Source: Kitasatospora albolonga (GTDB taxonomy: Bacteria > Actinomycetota > Actinomycetes > Streptomycetales > Streptomycetaceae). From it: 64,000 nt of DNA. The notes under the pieces were generated by a model, which did no database searches, was not told the origin of the DNA, and was given only the letters and a program-made list of their open reading frames with translations. Shown here in pieces: positions 38,104 to 46,770 of the stretch. Location of the stretch: the NCBI GenBank assembly GCA_002082585.1, contig CP020563.1:5946001-6010000 (forward strand). The letters run 5' to 3'. Both the position numbers and the translations under genes were made by a program. Each line of letters opens with the position of its first letter. The first letter of the stretch is position 1.

Positions 38104-38560
38104 CCTCCGGGCCACAGCAGCCCCCGGACATCAGCGCCTCCGTCGGCACAGCTTGCCCCCCGGTCCCGGCGGTTCCAGAAGTCATTGGAGGACTTCTGCT
38201 GCTTCTCGGAGCTTTCGCCGCCATCTGCGCTGTCAGCGGGCAGGCCAAGGCGTAGGTGAATGCGTGCGCCAACACCTCGAACGCCTAAGCCACTTGGGCG
38301 AAGGCTTTTGGCTCCACTCCGAAGTGTCGCTCGTTGTTCTGTGTCAGGCCAACGCCCATAGCTGCCGTACCGGGAAATTTCCGGGCCCTTGGGGTGGAAG
38401 GCCGGATACATTGTGCGGGCCCCGGGTGCTCGCAAGCTTGGGGTCACGGACCGGCTGCCACACTGGCGAGTCCTGGCCCCAGCCAGGCCGTCGCGAGACG
38501 GGGTGAGAGCCGGTTCCCTTCTCGGCCCCGCCCGCGATTCTCCCTGGCGCGTGTGCGCCA
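38104..38560. other. Gene-poor stretch with lower GC at the edge of an accessory patch
   Basis: 457 bp with no confident gene. From about 38181 the plus strand reads VIGGLLLLLGAFAAICAVSG and then meets a stop, with no start codon in frame, which looks like the end of a lost membrane protein. Frames on the minus strand are Arg/Ser-rich with no domain. I found no tRNA or attachment site. Composition is less GC-rich than neighbouring core genes. Confidence 0.4.
38176..38198 (+). terminator. Hairpin after the LAL regulator gene
   Basis: CAGAAGTC (38176-38183) / GACTTCTG (38191-38198) with a 7-nt loop, 73 bases past the stop; no long T-run follows. It could terminate the regulator's transcript. 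Confidence 0.5.
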
Positions 38561-39058
38561 TCACGGAGAGAGATGGGGGGCGAACAGATAGAGTGCCACG
38601 CCGCCGATCACCAACATGAGTCGAGGCAGGACATCGTGCAGGAGCACGGGGGCACCACTCGTGAGCAAGGGATTGTCCTGGGACTCCAGACGGTGCCTGG
38701 CCCAGAAGAACAAGGCATCGCCGAGCCATCCGAGAGCCGCTGCCAGGACGAGCCAGTGCAGATTCCCACGCAGTAAGTAGGCCACGAGACCGATTTCCCG
38801 CATCACCAGGATACTGATGGCTGTTCCAGCGAATTCGGCGGCGACGAAGGCTTTCCAGATCCAGAGAAGCAGATCCCTTTTCATCTGCCAGTACGTGGCC
38901 TGGGCGATGAGTTCGCGGTCACGGAGCAGGTCGTGGGCGGAGGGAGCCAGCCCCTGCCCGATGAAGTTGTTGACCTGGCTTCCCGCGACCTGAACAGGGC
39001 CGATGATGGTGCTGTCGCGCACACTGTTGGACTCGTGCCGGTCGTTCAACGCCTCCAC
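38561..39058 (-). CDS. Unknown membrane protein with an N-terminal TIIGPV motif
   Basis: 165 residues from GTG; a TTG three codons later has better spacing from CGGAGG. Residues about 15-35 read RDSTIIGPVQVAGSQVNN, which resembles the last residues of the upstream gene's protein. After a helical stretch, three to four hydrophobic spans follow (LLLWIWKAFVAAEFAGTAISI; HWLVLAAALGWLGDALFFW; LPRLMLVIGGVALYLF). Codon 95 is TTA (AYLLRG), implying bldA dependence. It starts 6 bases after the upstream gene's stop, so the two form an operon. No family is recognised. Codon use is less GC-biased than neighbours, suggesting horizontal gain. Confidence 0.7.
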   Translation of the reverse strand: MEALNDRHESNSVRDSTIIGPVQVAGSQVNNFIGQGLAPSAHDLLRDRELIAQATYWQMKRDLLLWIWKAFVAAEFAGTAISILVMREIGLVAYLLRGNLHWLVLAAALGWLGDALFFWARHRLESQDNPLLTSGAPVLLHDVLPRLMLVIGGVALYLFAPHLSP

Positions 39059-39064
39059 CTCCGA

Positions 39065-39475
39065 CTAGAGCGAATTGTGCTGAACGCCCGAGCCCAACAC
39101 GGGGCCGATGATGGTGTTGTTGACCAGGGAGACGCTGGCCGAACGCCCGTCAGGTTCCGTCTCCGGCGCGTGGCGCACGGAAGAGAGCAACTCCGCGACA
39201 GCCACAGGATCGGCATCGATCAGGCTGCGCACGTAGCCCCTCAGTTCACGTGCGAGCACACGCTGCTTCCTCGCATCTCCCCGCGCAATCGCGCCGGACA
39301 GTTCATGGCGGAGTCGATCGAAGTCCTCGATGTCCGGCAACTGCACCGACGATCGCCCGCCTCTGAGCAGCGCCGCAACCCTCGGACGCACGACGCACTC
39401 GTACATGTCCGTCAGCAACAGCCCGCTCAGCGCTGCGACGCCTCCGTCCACCAGCCCGGCCACTTCGCCGTCCAT
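39065..39475 (-). CDS. Unknown small protein ending in a TIIGPV motif
   Basis: 136 residues; GGAGGGA lies six bases before the ATG. The N-terminal helix-rich part (MDGEVAGLVDGGVAALSGLLLTDMYECVVRPRVAALLRGG) is followed by a charged helical region (DFDRLRHELSGAIARGDARKQRVLARELRGYV) and a linker, then LVNNTIIGPVLGSGVQHN at the very end. This build (an alpha-helical head of about 80 residues, linker, short repeated Gly/Asn/Gln strand motif) resembles many small streptomycete proteins found near STAND-type and other conflict-system genes, from memory. No enzymatic motif is seen. It is the first gene of the pair with the membrane protein. Confidence 0.7.
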   Translation of the reverse strand: MDGEVAGLVDGGVAALSGLLLTDMYECVVRPRVAALLRGGRSSVQLPDIEDFDRLRHELSGAIARGDARKQRVLARELRGYVRSLIDADPVAVAELLSSVRHAPETEPDGRSASVSLVNNTIIGPVLGSGVQHNSL

Positions 39476-39490
39476 ACGTCTCCCTCCACT

Positions 39491-39516
39491 CCAATGATTG
39501 AGTCCAATGATTGAGT
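39491..39516. promoter_or_regulatory. Two perfect 13-bp tandem repeats, each with the palindrome CAATGATTG
   Basis: CCAATGATTGAGT at 39491-39503 and 39504-39516. Each contains CAAT-n-ATTG, so it is a doubled palindromic site just upstream (16-41 bp) of the first gene of the TIIGPV pair. This is the expected layout of an operator for a dimeric regulator. The regulator is unknown. Confidence 0.65.
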
Positions 39517-39722
39517 ACCGAGCGTACGGAAGAGCTCACTAGCTGTCAGATATTCGCAGCTCGTGATACCCGAACAGGTGACGAAGGCGCCGCCGCTGAT
39601 GCACTTCTCCCGCTCTGGCCGCAGGATGGCCCCTGGTATCTCGGCGACCGCCTCCACCGGAAGCGCTTCGAGTTGATCACTCCAGCGGCGCTTTCCGCAT
39701 CTGCGGGGGACCTGCCTCGCCC

Positions 39723-39923
39723 TCACGGTCCCCGGCCAGGTCCCGCCCCCGGCGCCGTCCCCGCCCCGGGCGCGCGGACGGTCACCTTGCCGGAGGTCAG
39801 GTCTATCGGCCCGTGGCCCGGGTCACCGGCGGTGACGTCCACCCGGCTCAGCTCCAGCCGCTTCCGCTCGTCGGTCGCGTGCTTGCGCCCCGGGGCGAAG
39901 AGCTCCTCGAAGAAGTTGAACAC
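39723..39923 (-). CDS. DUF6191-like small protein
   Basis: 66 residues from GTG, with GGAGGGAGC about eight bases before it. MFNFFEELFAPGRKHATDERKRLELSRVDV and GPIDLTSGKVTVR match a small family common in streptomycetes (DUF6191 as I recall). No function is known. The C-terminal dozen residues are Gly/Pro/Ala-rich. It lies 52 bp downstream of the sugar dehydrogenase gene on the same strand and may be co-transcribed with it. Confidence 0.75.
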   Translation of the reverse strand: MFNFFEELFAPGRKHATDERKRLELSRVDVTAGDPGHGPIDLTSGKVTVRAPGAGTAPGAGPGRGP

Positions 39924-39975
39924 GGTCGTGCTCCCTCCGACATACCGCGCGGACGGTGCGGTCCGGGGTGTCCGG

Positions 39976-41223
39976 CTACTCCACTTCGACCAGCAGGACC
40001 CGGTCGTCCCCCGGCTTCGGCTCTCCCCGGCCGTCCGTATTGCTGGTGACCAGCCAGAGCCGGTCGCCGCCCGCGCTCACCACCGTACGCAGCCGGCCGT
40101 GCTCCTCCTCCAGGAACGCCTGGGGGTCGGCCAGAGGTTCCCGGTCCGCGTCGCCGGAGAGCGGAACGCGCCAGAGCCGTTCGCCGCGCAGCCCCGCCAT
40201 CCAGATCGAGCCCCCGGCATACGCGATACCGCTGGGCGACGCCTCGGAGGTCTGCCACTGCGCCACCGGGTCGATGAACCCGTCCTCGCCCTCCTTGCCC
40301 TCCGCCTCGGGCCACCCGTAGTTGCCGCCGGGCTCGATCAGGTTCAGCTCGTCCCAGGTGTTCTGGCCGAACTCGGCCGCCCACAGCCGCTTCCGGTCGT
40401 CCCAGGCCAGCCCCTGCACATTGCGGTGCCCGTACGAATACACCACCGAGTCCGCCTCCGGGTTGCCGTGCACCGGCTCCCCGTCCGGGGTCATCCGCAG
40501 GATCTTGCCCGCCAGCGACTCCTTGTCCTGCGCCAGCCCGGTGTCCCCGATCTCGCCCGTGCCCGCGTACAGCATCTTGTCCGGGCCGAACGCGATCCGG
40601 CCGCCGTTGTGGATGTTCCCCTTGGGGATACCGCGCAGGACGGTGTCCGGGGCGCCCAGCTGCTGCCCCTCCGGGCGCTTCTCGTCGTAGCTCATCCGGA
40701 CGATCCGGTTGTCGGACGTGGTGGTGAAGTAGGCGTACACCCACCCGTCGGCGGCGAACGTCGAGGGGACCGCGAGCCCCAGCAGACCGCCCTCGCCCGC
40801 CGGGGAGACCCCGGGCACCGAGCCCAGCAGTGTCTGCTTCCCGCTCTCGCCGTCGATCCGGTGGACCGTCCCCTCGTCGCGCGAGGCGACCAGCAGATCA
40901 CCGCCGGGCAGCGCGGCCAGCCCCCACGGCGACTTCAGCCCCTCGGCCAGCGTCGAGACGACCTTCACCGAGCCCTTGGCGGGCGGCAGATCGGCCGATG
41001 CGCCGGGGGAGGGGGAGCCGGAGCCCTGCGGGGCGGTCGGTGAGGCGGTGCCCGTACCGGAGGGGGAGCCCTCCGTCCCGCCCGGGGAACACGCGGCGGA
41101 CAGGAGCAGCGAGGCCGTCGCCAGCGCGGCCACCACCCCCCTGCGCACCGCGGCGGACCGAACGGCTCCGCACCTCCTGCGCACCTCGGGGGACTGAACA
41201 GCTCCGAACACAGCACCGCGCAC
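39976..41223 (-). CDS. PQQ-dependent glucose/sorbosone-dehydrogenase-like lipoprotein
   Basis: 415 residues from GTG, with GAAAGGA eight bases before it. VRRGVVAALATASLLLSAAC is a lipoprotein signal, with the lipidated Cys at about residue 45. A Ser/Thr/Pro/Gly linker follows. The six-bladed propeller runs from about residue 85: LKSPWGLAALPGGDLLVASRDEG, GEGGLLGLAVP, NIHNGGRIAFGPDKMLYAGTGE, SYGHRNVQGLAWD, and GGNYGWPEAEG. These are the GSDH motifs around the active-site His and the PQQ/calcium site. It oxidises aldoses or related sugars outside the membrane, if PQQ is available. Confidence 0.9.
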   Translation of the reverse strand: MRGAVFGAVQSPEVRRRCGAVRSAAVRRGVVAALATASLLLSAACSPGGTEGSPSGTGTASPTAPQGSGSPSPGASADLPPAKGSVKVVSTLAEGLKSPWGLAALPGGDLLVASRDEGTVHRIDGESGKQTLLGSVPGVSPAGEGGLLGLAVPSTFAADGWVYAYFTTTSDNRIVRMSYDEKRPEGQQLGAPDTVLRGIPKGNIHNGGRIAFGPDKMLYAGTGEIGDTGLAQDKESLAGKILRMTPDGEPVHGNPEADSVVYSYGHRNVQGLAWDDRKRLWAAEFGQNTWDELNLIEPGGNYGWPEAEGKEGEDGFIDPVAQWQTSEASPSGIAYAGGSIWMAGLRGERLWRVPLSGDADREPLADPQAFLEEEHGRLRTVVSAGGDRLWLVTSNTDGRGEPKPGDDRVLLVEVE

Positions 41224-41351
41224 TGGACCGATCCTTTCGACGGCTGCCTGAACTCTGCCCGTACCACCTGCTACCTGTTCCTACCTCACGGCGGCGCCCG
41301 GAGTTCCCGGTCCGGCCCATTCTCCCGCCGCCACCCGCCGGGCGCGCGGCC

Positions 41352-42344
41352 TCAGTCCCAGGACCCGCGTGCCCGGGGCAGCGCGGCGATCTCCGCCAGG
41401 TCCGCCGCGTCGAGCTCCACCTCGGCGGCGCGCGCGTTCTCCACCGCCCAGCGCTCCCGCTTCGTCCCCGGCACCGCCACCACGTGCGGCCCCTGCCGCA
41501 GCACCCATGCCAGCGCCACCTGCGCCACGCTCGCCCCGCGCCGCTCCGCGATCCGCCGCAGACCGGCCACCACCGGCTGGTTCGCCGCCATCATCTCGGC
41601 CGTGAACCGGGGGTGCCGGGCCCGCAGGTCCTCGGGCTCGAACCCCTGCCCCGGCTTCAGCGTTCCGGTCAGATAGCCGCTGCCCAGGGGCATCGCGGCG
41701 AGCACCCCCACCCCGCGCGCCGCGCACCAGGGCAGCAGCTCCTCCAGGGCCTCCGGCGACCACACCGACAGCTCCGCCTCCACCGCGCTGACCGGGAAGA
41801 CCTGCTGGACCCGCTCCAGCTGCCGGATCGTTCCCGCATGCGGCCCGGCCCCGGACCGGCGCGGGGCGCGCGCCCCCACCGCGCAGAGCCCCAGCGAACG
41901 CACCTTGCCCGCCGTCACCAGCTCCGCCATCGCACCCCAGGTCTCCTCCACCGGCACCTCGGGGTCGGCCCGGTGCAGCTGGTAGAGGTCGATCACATCG
42001 GTCTGGAGCCGCCGCAGCGAGGCGTCGCAGGCCCGTCGTACGTACCCGGGGCGGCCGTTGGAGACGATGTGCTGATCACCCACCAGCAGCCCGCACTTGG
42101 TGGAGAGGAACGCCTCGGAGCGCCGCCCCTTCAGCGCCCGCCCCACCAGCAGCTCATTGGTGAACGGCCCGTACATGTCCGCCGTGTCGAGCAGCCGGAC
42201 ACCCGCATCGAGCGCCGCGTGCACCGTACGCAGCGAACGGTCACCGAGCTGCTGCGATGCGCTGTAGCCCCAGCTCATCGGCATACAGCCCAGGCCGACC
42301 GCGCCCACGGCGAGCCCCGCCGCCCCGATAGTCCTGCGCTCCAA
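41352..42344 (-). CDS. Aldo/keto reductase
   Basis: 330 residues from TTG, chosen because GAGGAAAGG lies at good distance; the frame is open 14 codons further upstream. LERRTIGAAGLAVGAVGLGCMPMSWGY is the family N-terminus. The catalytic tetrad is visible: Asp and Tyr in LLDTADMYGP, Lys in FLSTKCGL and His in LYQLHRAD. GTKRERWAVENARAAEVEL is the NADPH-binding end. It is similar to YajO/PLR-type reductases acting on aldehydes and ketones. Divergent from the D-2-hydroxyacid dehydrogenase gene. Confidence 0.92.
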   Translation of the reverse strand: MERRTIGAAGLAVGAVGLGCMPMSWGYSASQQLGDRSLRTVHAALDAGVRLLDTADMYGPFTNELLVGRALKGRRSEAFLSTKCGLLVGDQHIVSNGRPGYVRRACDASLRRLQTDVIDLYQLHRADPEVPVEETWGAMAELVTAGKVRSLGLCAVGARAPRRSGAGPHAGTIRQLERVQQVFPVSAVEAELSVWSPEALEELLPWCAARGVGVLAAMPLGSGYLTGTLKPGQGFEPEDLRARHPRFTAEMMAANQPVVAGLRRIAERRGASVAQVALAWVLRQGPHVVAVPGTKRERWAVENARAAEVELDAADLAEIAALPRARGSWD

Positions 42345-42459
42345 CTCCCCTGGCCTTTCCTCGTTCCCGCGGTCACGGGGCCGCACCGCCCCCCAAACTA
42401 ACCTCTGCCCGGGCCACGTCCGCGATCAGCCGTCCTGGAGCGCTCGCACACCCGTCGCA

Positions 42460-42465
42460 TAGCCT
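42460..42465 (+). promoter_or_regulatory. -10 box TAGCCT placed for a leaderless transcript
   Basis: TAGCCT ends seven bases before the ATG at 42473; the spacer CCTGACC is pyrimidine-rich with no ribosome site. A weak TGGAGC lies 18 bp upstream at the -35 position. Confidence 0.5.
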
Positions 42466-42472
42466 CCTGACC

Positions 42473-43435
42473 ATGACTGCGACGACTGCCGGCGCGACGA
42501 ACGCCGATGTGTGGCTGCCCTTTGCGGCCGACGAGATCGACGGGCTTCCCGAGGGCCTTGACTACCTCTTCTGGGACGGCGGCCCGGAGTTCCCGGGCGA
42601 CCCCGCGCACTGCGTGTACTACGTCGTTCCGTACATGAAGGGTTCCGAGATCGCCGTACGGCCGATGGCGGCCATGAGCGCCGTCCAGGTGGTGCAGACG
42701 CTCTCGGCGGGCATCGACCACGTGGAGCCGGGGCTCGGGCTGCTGCCCGCCGGTGTACGCCTGTGCAACGCCAAGGGGGTGCACGAGGCGTCCACCGCCG
42801 AGCTGGCGCTCGCCCTGATCCTGGCCTCCCTGCGCGGGTTCCCCGGCTTCGTGCACGGCCAGGACAAGGAGGAGTGGCGCTCCGGGTTCTACCCGGCGCT
42901 CGCCGACAAGTCCGTGCTCATCGTGGGGTACGGCTCCATCGGCTCGGCCATCGAGGACCGGCTCGCGGCCTTCGAGTGCGCGCGGGTGGTGCGCGTCGCG
43001 CGCTCCGCCCGGACCACCGAGCGCGGCCCCGTACACACGCTCGACGATCTGCCCGCCCTGCTGCCCGAGGCCGACGTGGTCGTCCTCTCCACCCCGCTGA
43101 ACGCCTCCACGCAGGGGCTGGTGGGCGCGGAGTTCCTCGCCGCGATGCCGGACGGCGCCCTCCTCGTCAACGTCGCCCGGGGCGGGGTGGTGGACACCAA
43201 GGCCCTGCTGGCCGAACTGGAATCCGGACGGCTGCGGGCGGCACTCGACGTCACCGACCCGGAACCGCTGCCCTCCGGCCATCCTCTCTGGCATGCTCCG
43301 AATGTCTTGATCACGCCTCATGTGGGCGGCAGCACCTCGGCGTTCGAGCCGCGCGCCAAGCGGCTGATCGCCTCGCAGCTCACCCGCTTCGTCGCGGGGG
43401 AGCCGGTGGTGAACGTCGTCAGCACCACCGGCTGA
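42473..43435 (+). CDS. D-isomer-specific 2-hydroxyacid dehydrogenase
   Basis: 320 residues. Domain 1 (substrate) covers residues 1-110; the NAD-binding Rossmann motif GYGSIGSAIEDRL is at about 150. The catalytic residues are present: Arg in VNVARGGVVD, Glu in DVTDPEPLPSG and His in LITPHVGGST. The family interconverts 2-hydroxy and 2-keto acids such as glyoxylate or hydroxypyruvate. This sequence is not a SerA, since it lacks an ACT domain. Divergent from the aldo/keto reductase with 128 bp between them. Confidence 0.92.
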   Translation: MTATTAGATNADVWLPFAADEIDGLPEGLDYLFWDGGPEFPGDPAHCVYYVVPYMKGSEIAVRPMAAMSAVQVVQTLSAGIDHVEPGLGLLPAGVRLCNAKGVHEASTAELALALILASLRGFPGFVHGQDKEEWRSGFYPALADKSVLIVGYGSIGSAIEDRLAAFECARVVRVARSARTTERGPVHTLDDLPALLPEADVVVLSTPLNASTQGLVGAEFLAAMPDGALLVNVARGGVVDTKALLAELESGRLRAALDVTDPEPLPSGHPLWHAPNVLITPHVGGSTSAFEPRAKRLIASQLTRFVAGEPVVNVVSTTG

Positions 43436-43522
43436 GGGGCCCGGGACCGCCGGGTGAGGAGTTCCGGCGGTCGCGCAGGGGCATGATCCGCATGCGCTTA
43501 GCGCCGCCCACCTCGTATTTCG

Positions 43523-43535
43523 TCACGGAGCGTAG
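43523..43535. promoter_or_regulatory. BldD-box-like sequence before the second GGDEF-EAL gene
   Basis: TCACGGAGCGTAG fits eight of the ten fixed positions in the BldD consensus TnACnCwGnGTnA. BldD, with c-di-GMP bound, represses several c-di-GMP genes in streptomycetes. The match is partial and rests on position. Confidence 0.35.
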
Positions 43536-43655
43536 AGAAGCTATGGCCCTGAGTGACGAACCTGGTGTATCGTCCGCACCGGGGTGCTGCGCCGTGGAAG
43601 GGGCGGCGCGGGGGGAGCATCGGAACGCGAGGGGGCGACGGGCGATGTGCTGGCC

Positions 43656-46600
43656 ATGGAGAGACGATCCGAGTCGGCGGGACGGAGTGCGGCGGTCATC
43701 GGCGCTGCCCGGGTGCGGCGCCCTCCGGTGGCCGGAATTCCACCCGGGGCGACGGCCGGGACCCGTCCGGGCACCGGCAGTTGCCCCGGCGCGCGGCGGA
43801 CGGCGGCGGACGGCACGGACCGGCCGGCCCGCGCCGGGGCGTCCGGGCCTTGCCGGGCCGGGGCGGGGAGCCCTCCGGTGAGCGTGCTGGGGGCCTGGCT
43901 CTCGCCCCGCACCGCCACCGGCTCCACGGGGCTGCGGTCCCGGATTCTGCTCGGCGTCGTCTGCGCCGCGTACTCCGTCGGCGCGGCCGTCGGCTGGGGC
44001 TCACCGGAACTGGCCCGCTTCATGGGGGACTTCGGCCTCGCCGCCGCTGCGCTGGTGGCCGCCGTCTCCTGCTTCCTCTACGCCCGGGTGAGCCCCGGCC
44101 GGCTCCGCCCGGCCTGGCTGCTGTTCTCGGTCTCCTCCCTCATGGCGGCCTGCGGGAACGCCGTCTGGGGGTGGTACGAGGTGGTGCTCGGCGTCCCCGT
44201 GCCCACCCCGTCGCTGGCCGACGCCTTCTTCCTCTGCTTCGCGCCACCCGCCATCGTCGGGCTGCTCGTCCTCGCCAAACGCCCCGTCACCCGGGCCGGA
44301 TGGGTCTGCCTGGCCCTGGACGCCTGGCTGATCGGCGGCTCCCTGCTGACCCTCGCCTGGAGCCTCGCCCTCGCGCACACCGCGCACATGGCGGGCGTCG
44401 AGGAGGCCAGCGTGGGTCCGGCGGCGCTCTCGCTGGCCTATCCGCTGCTCGACATCGTGCTCGTCTCCATGGTGCTCGCGCTGCACTTCCGCCGCTCCGG
44501 GGCCAACCGCTCCGCCGTGAACACCGCCATCGCCGCCCTGGCGCTGACCGTCCTGAGCGACGCGGTGTTCACCTCGCCGCTGCTGCGCTCCACCTACCAC
44601 TCGGGCCAGTTGCTCGACGCCGGGTGGTTCGCCGGTTCGCTGCTCCTCGCCTACGCCCCCTGGGGCGTACGCCGGGCGCCCGGCGCCGACCGCCCCGCGC
44701 CCCCGCGCACCACCAGCCGCCCGATCGCCGGGTCGCTGGCCGCGCTGACCCCGTATCTCGCCGCCGCCGTCTGCACGCTGGGCATCCTGTACAACGTGGT
44801 CGAGGGCCGCCGGGTGGACCGGGTCGTCGTCCTCACCGGCTGTACGGTCGTCCTCGCCCTGGTCGTCCGGCAGGGCATCATGCTGCTCGACAACATCTCC
44901 CTCACCCAGGAACTGGCCCAGAAGGAGAACCACTTCCGCTCCCTGGTGCAGGGCTCCAGCGACGTCATCATGATCGCCGCGCCCAGCGGCACCCTGCGCT
45001 ACGTCAGCCCCGCCGCCGCCGGGGTCTACGGGCGCGACGCGGAGGATCTCGTCGGCTCCGAGCTCTCCTCGATCATCCACCCCGACGACCTCGGCCGGGT
45101 CGTCCACGAGGTGCGGCGCTTCCTCGCCGCACCACCGCACGAACAGCCCACCACCCGCATCGAGTGCCGCTTCCGCTCCGGCACCGGCGACTGGCTGCAC
45201 GCCGAGTCCACCGTCAACCGGCACCAGGGCGGGCTGCTGCTCAACAGCCGGGACGTCACCGAACGGGTACGGCTCCAGGCCCAGTTGCAGCACAACGCCG
45301 AGCACGACCCGCTCACCGACCTGCCCAACCGGGCCCTGTTCACCCGCCGGGTCCGCCAGGCGCTCACCGGCCGCCGGACCGGGGACTCCGGCACCGCCGT
45401 GCTCTTCATCGACCTCGACGGCTTCAAGGCGGTCAACGACACCATCGGCCACCAGGCGGGCGACGAGCTCCTCATCCAGGCCGCCCGCCGCCTCCAGGAG
45501 TCCGTCCGGGCCGGGGACACGGCGGCGCGGCTCGGCGGCGACGAGTTCGCCGCCCTCATCATGGGCGACGGCACCCGCGACCAGGGCGCCCGGGAGTACC
45601 AGGTGCACGAGATCGCCGACCGGCTCCGCCTCACCCTCTCCCAGCCCTACCGGATCGGCGCCAGCGAGGTCCGGGTGGCCGCCTCCATCGGCGTCGCCTT
45701 CGCCGAGCCCGGCATCACCCCCACCGACCTCATGCGCAACGCGGACCTCGCGATGTACCGGGCCAAGGCCGGCGGCAAGGACCGCGTCGAGCTGTACGCC
45801 CCCCAGATGCAGGCCGACGTCGTACGCCGCTCCGAGCTCGCCACCCGGCTGCGCACGGCCCTGCGCGAGGGCGAGTTCGCCCTGCTCCACCAGCCCGTCG
45901 TCCACCTCGCCAGCGGCTCCGTCGCCGCCGTCGCCGCCCAGGCCCGGTGGCGCTCCACCCAGGGCATCCTGTTCACCCCCGCCGAGTTCCTCCGGGTCAC
46001 CGGCGACGACGACCGCACCGCCGAGCTCGGCCGCTGGCTCCTGGAGGAGGCCGTCAAACAGGCCGCCGACCGGGCCAGGGCCGGGCACCCCGTCGCCGTC
46101 TCCGTACGGCTCTCCGCCACCCGGCTGCTGGACAAGGCCCTGCCCTTCGGCTCCATCGAGGCCCTGCTGACCCGGCACGGGCTGCCCTCGGGGGCCCTGA
46201 TGATCGAGGTCGCCGACAGCGACCCCCGGATCTCCTTCGACGAGCTGGAGCAGCGCCTCGTGGCCCTGCGCCGCCTCGGCGTCCGGATCGCGCTCGACGG
46301 CTTCGGCAGCGGATTCGCCGCCATCAACGCGCTGCGCCGCCTCCCCATCGACGTACTCAAACTCGACCGGAACCTGGTCGAGGGGGTGGTCGAATCGGCC
46401 AGGCTGCACAAGATCACCAGCGGGCTGCTGCGGATCGCCTGCGACCTCGGCCTCCAGTCCGTCGCCGACGGGGTCGACGTCCCCGAGCAGGTCCTCGCGC
46501 TGCGCTCCATGGGCTGCACCCACGGCCAGGGAATGGCCTTCTCCGGCCCGCTCGACGAGTACCGGCTGCGCCGCGCCCTGGTGCGCGGCCAGTTCCCCGT

Positions 46601-46694
46601 GCCGGGCGTCCCCGGCCCCCGTACGGTGATGGCGGGCGGCTCGATCCCCCTGCTCACCGGATCACATGCTGAGACGCCCGTCCCACCCACTTGA
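43656..46694 (+). CDS. Membrane PAS-GGDEF-EAL protein with degenerate EAL domain
   Basis: 1012 residues if it starts at ATG 43656; a GTG at 43878 with GGGGAG before it would give 938. About eight spans come first (to residue 410), then a PAS sensor ([33 protein letters not shown]). GGDEF is intact at 627-631 with an inhibitory RAGD (RxxD) five residues before it, so it should make c-di-GMP and be feedback-inhibited. The EAL region is broken: the EAL triad reads A760-A761-Q762, DDFG is DGFG, and VAEGVE is VADGVD. Position next to ilvB fits S. coelicolor SCO5511 (CdgF, from memory). Confidence 0.9.
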   Translation: MERRSESAGRSAAVIGAARVRRPPVAGIPPGATAGTRPGTGSCPGARRTAADGTDRPARAGASGPCRAGAGSPPVSVLGAWLSPRTATGSTGLRSRILLGVVCAAYSVGAAVGWGSPELARFMGDFGLAAAALVAAVSCFLYARVSPGRLRPAWLLFSVSSLMAACGNAVWGWYEVVLGVPVPTPSLADAFFLCFAPPAIVGLLVLAKRPVTRAGWVCLALDAWLIGGSLLTLAWSLALAHTAHMAGVEEASVGPAALSLAYPLLDIVLVSMVLALHFRRSGANRSAVNTAIAALALTVLSDAVFTSPLLRSTYHSGQLLDAGWFAGSLLLAYAPWGVRRAPGADRPAPPRTTSRPIAGSLAALTPYLAAAVCTLGILYNVVEGRRVDRVVVLTGCTVVLALVVRQGIMLLDNISLTQELAQKENHFRSLVQGSSDVIMIAAPSGTLRYVSPAAAGVYGRDAEDLVGSELSSIIHPDDLGRVVHEVRRFLAAPPHEQPTTRIECRFRSGTGDWLHAESTVNRHQGGLLLNSRDVTERVRLQAQLQHNAEHDPLTDLPNRALFTRRVRQALTGRRTGDSGTAVLFIDLDGFKAVNDTIGHQAGDELLIQAARRLQESVRAGDTAARLGGDEFAALIMGDGTRDQGAREYQVHEIADRLRLTLSQPYRIGASEVRVAASIGVAFAEPGITPTDLMRNADLAMYRAKAGGKDRVELYAPQMQADVVRRSELATRLRTALREGEFALLHQPVVHLASGSVAAVAAQARWRSTQGILFTPAEFLRVTGDDDRTAELGRWLLEEAVKQAADRARAGHPVAVSVRLSATRLLDKALPFGSIEALLTRHGLPSGALMIEVADSDPRISFDELEQRLVALRRLGVRIALDGFGSGFAAINALRRLPIDVLKLDRNLVEGVVESARLHKITSGLLRIACDLGLQSVADGVDVPEQVLALRSMGCTHGQGMAFSGPLDEYRLRRALVRGQFPVPGVPGPRTVMAGGSIPLLTGSHAETPVPPT

Positions 46695-46720
46695 CACGCC
46701 ATGCGTGCCGGAGAGAGGGT
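46691..46720 (+). promoter_or_regulatory. Promoter of the ilvB attenuator leader
   Basis: TTGACA (46691-46696) overlaps the stop of the upstream gene; 18 bp later GAGGGT (46715-46720) stands as the -10 box, ending seven bases before the leader-peptide ATG. The leader mRNA may thus begin at or next to that ATG. Confidence 0.6.
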
Positions 46721-46727
46721 CAATGCC

Positions 46728-46769
46728 ATGCGCACCCGAATTCTCGTACTTGGAAAGCGCGTCGGCTGA
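46728..46769 (+). CDS. ilvB leader peptide ([13 protein letters not shown])
   Basis: A 13-residue open frame with one Ile, two Leu and two Val codons among its 13, i.e. the amino acids made by the downstream pathway. A TGA follows, then a hairpin and a T6 terminator. This is the usual form of a translational attenuation leader: starved ribosomes stall at the branched-chain codons and prevent the terminator from forming. Too short for most gene finders. The similar leader of actinobacterial ilvB operons is established knowledge. Confidence 0.85.
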   Translation: MRTRILVLGKRVG

Positions 46770-46770
46770 A

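Noticed and set aside
38153..38591. Small plus- and minus-strand frames in the gap after the LAL gene
   Set aside because: Arg/Ser/Gly-rich with no ribosome site or domain; I could not decide that any is coding.
38104..39722. Integrative element with tRNA attachment site
   Set aside because: No tRNA, integrase or direct-repeat ends were seen; only composition and gene content look accessory.
39427..39726. A 99-residue minus-strand frame and a plus-strand frame containing LLPLWPQDGPWYLGDRLHRKRFE
   Set aside because: Both look partly protein-like, but the first overlaps the operator and start of a better gene and the second runs on antisense through the dehydrogenase gene. Either could be a relic; neither can be supported.
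43553..46672. A 1039-residue second frame over the GGDEF-EAL gene
   Set aside because: Arg/Pro-rich shadow; the other frame holds PAS and GGDEF motifs.
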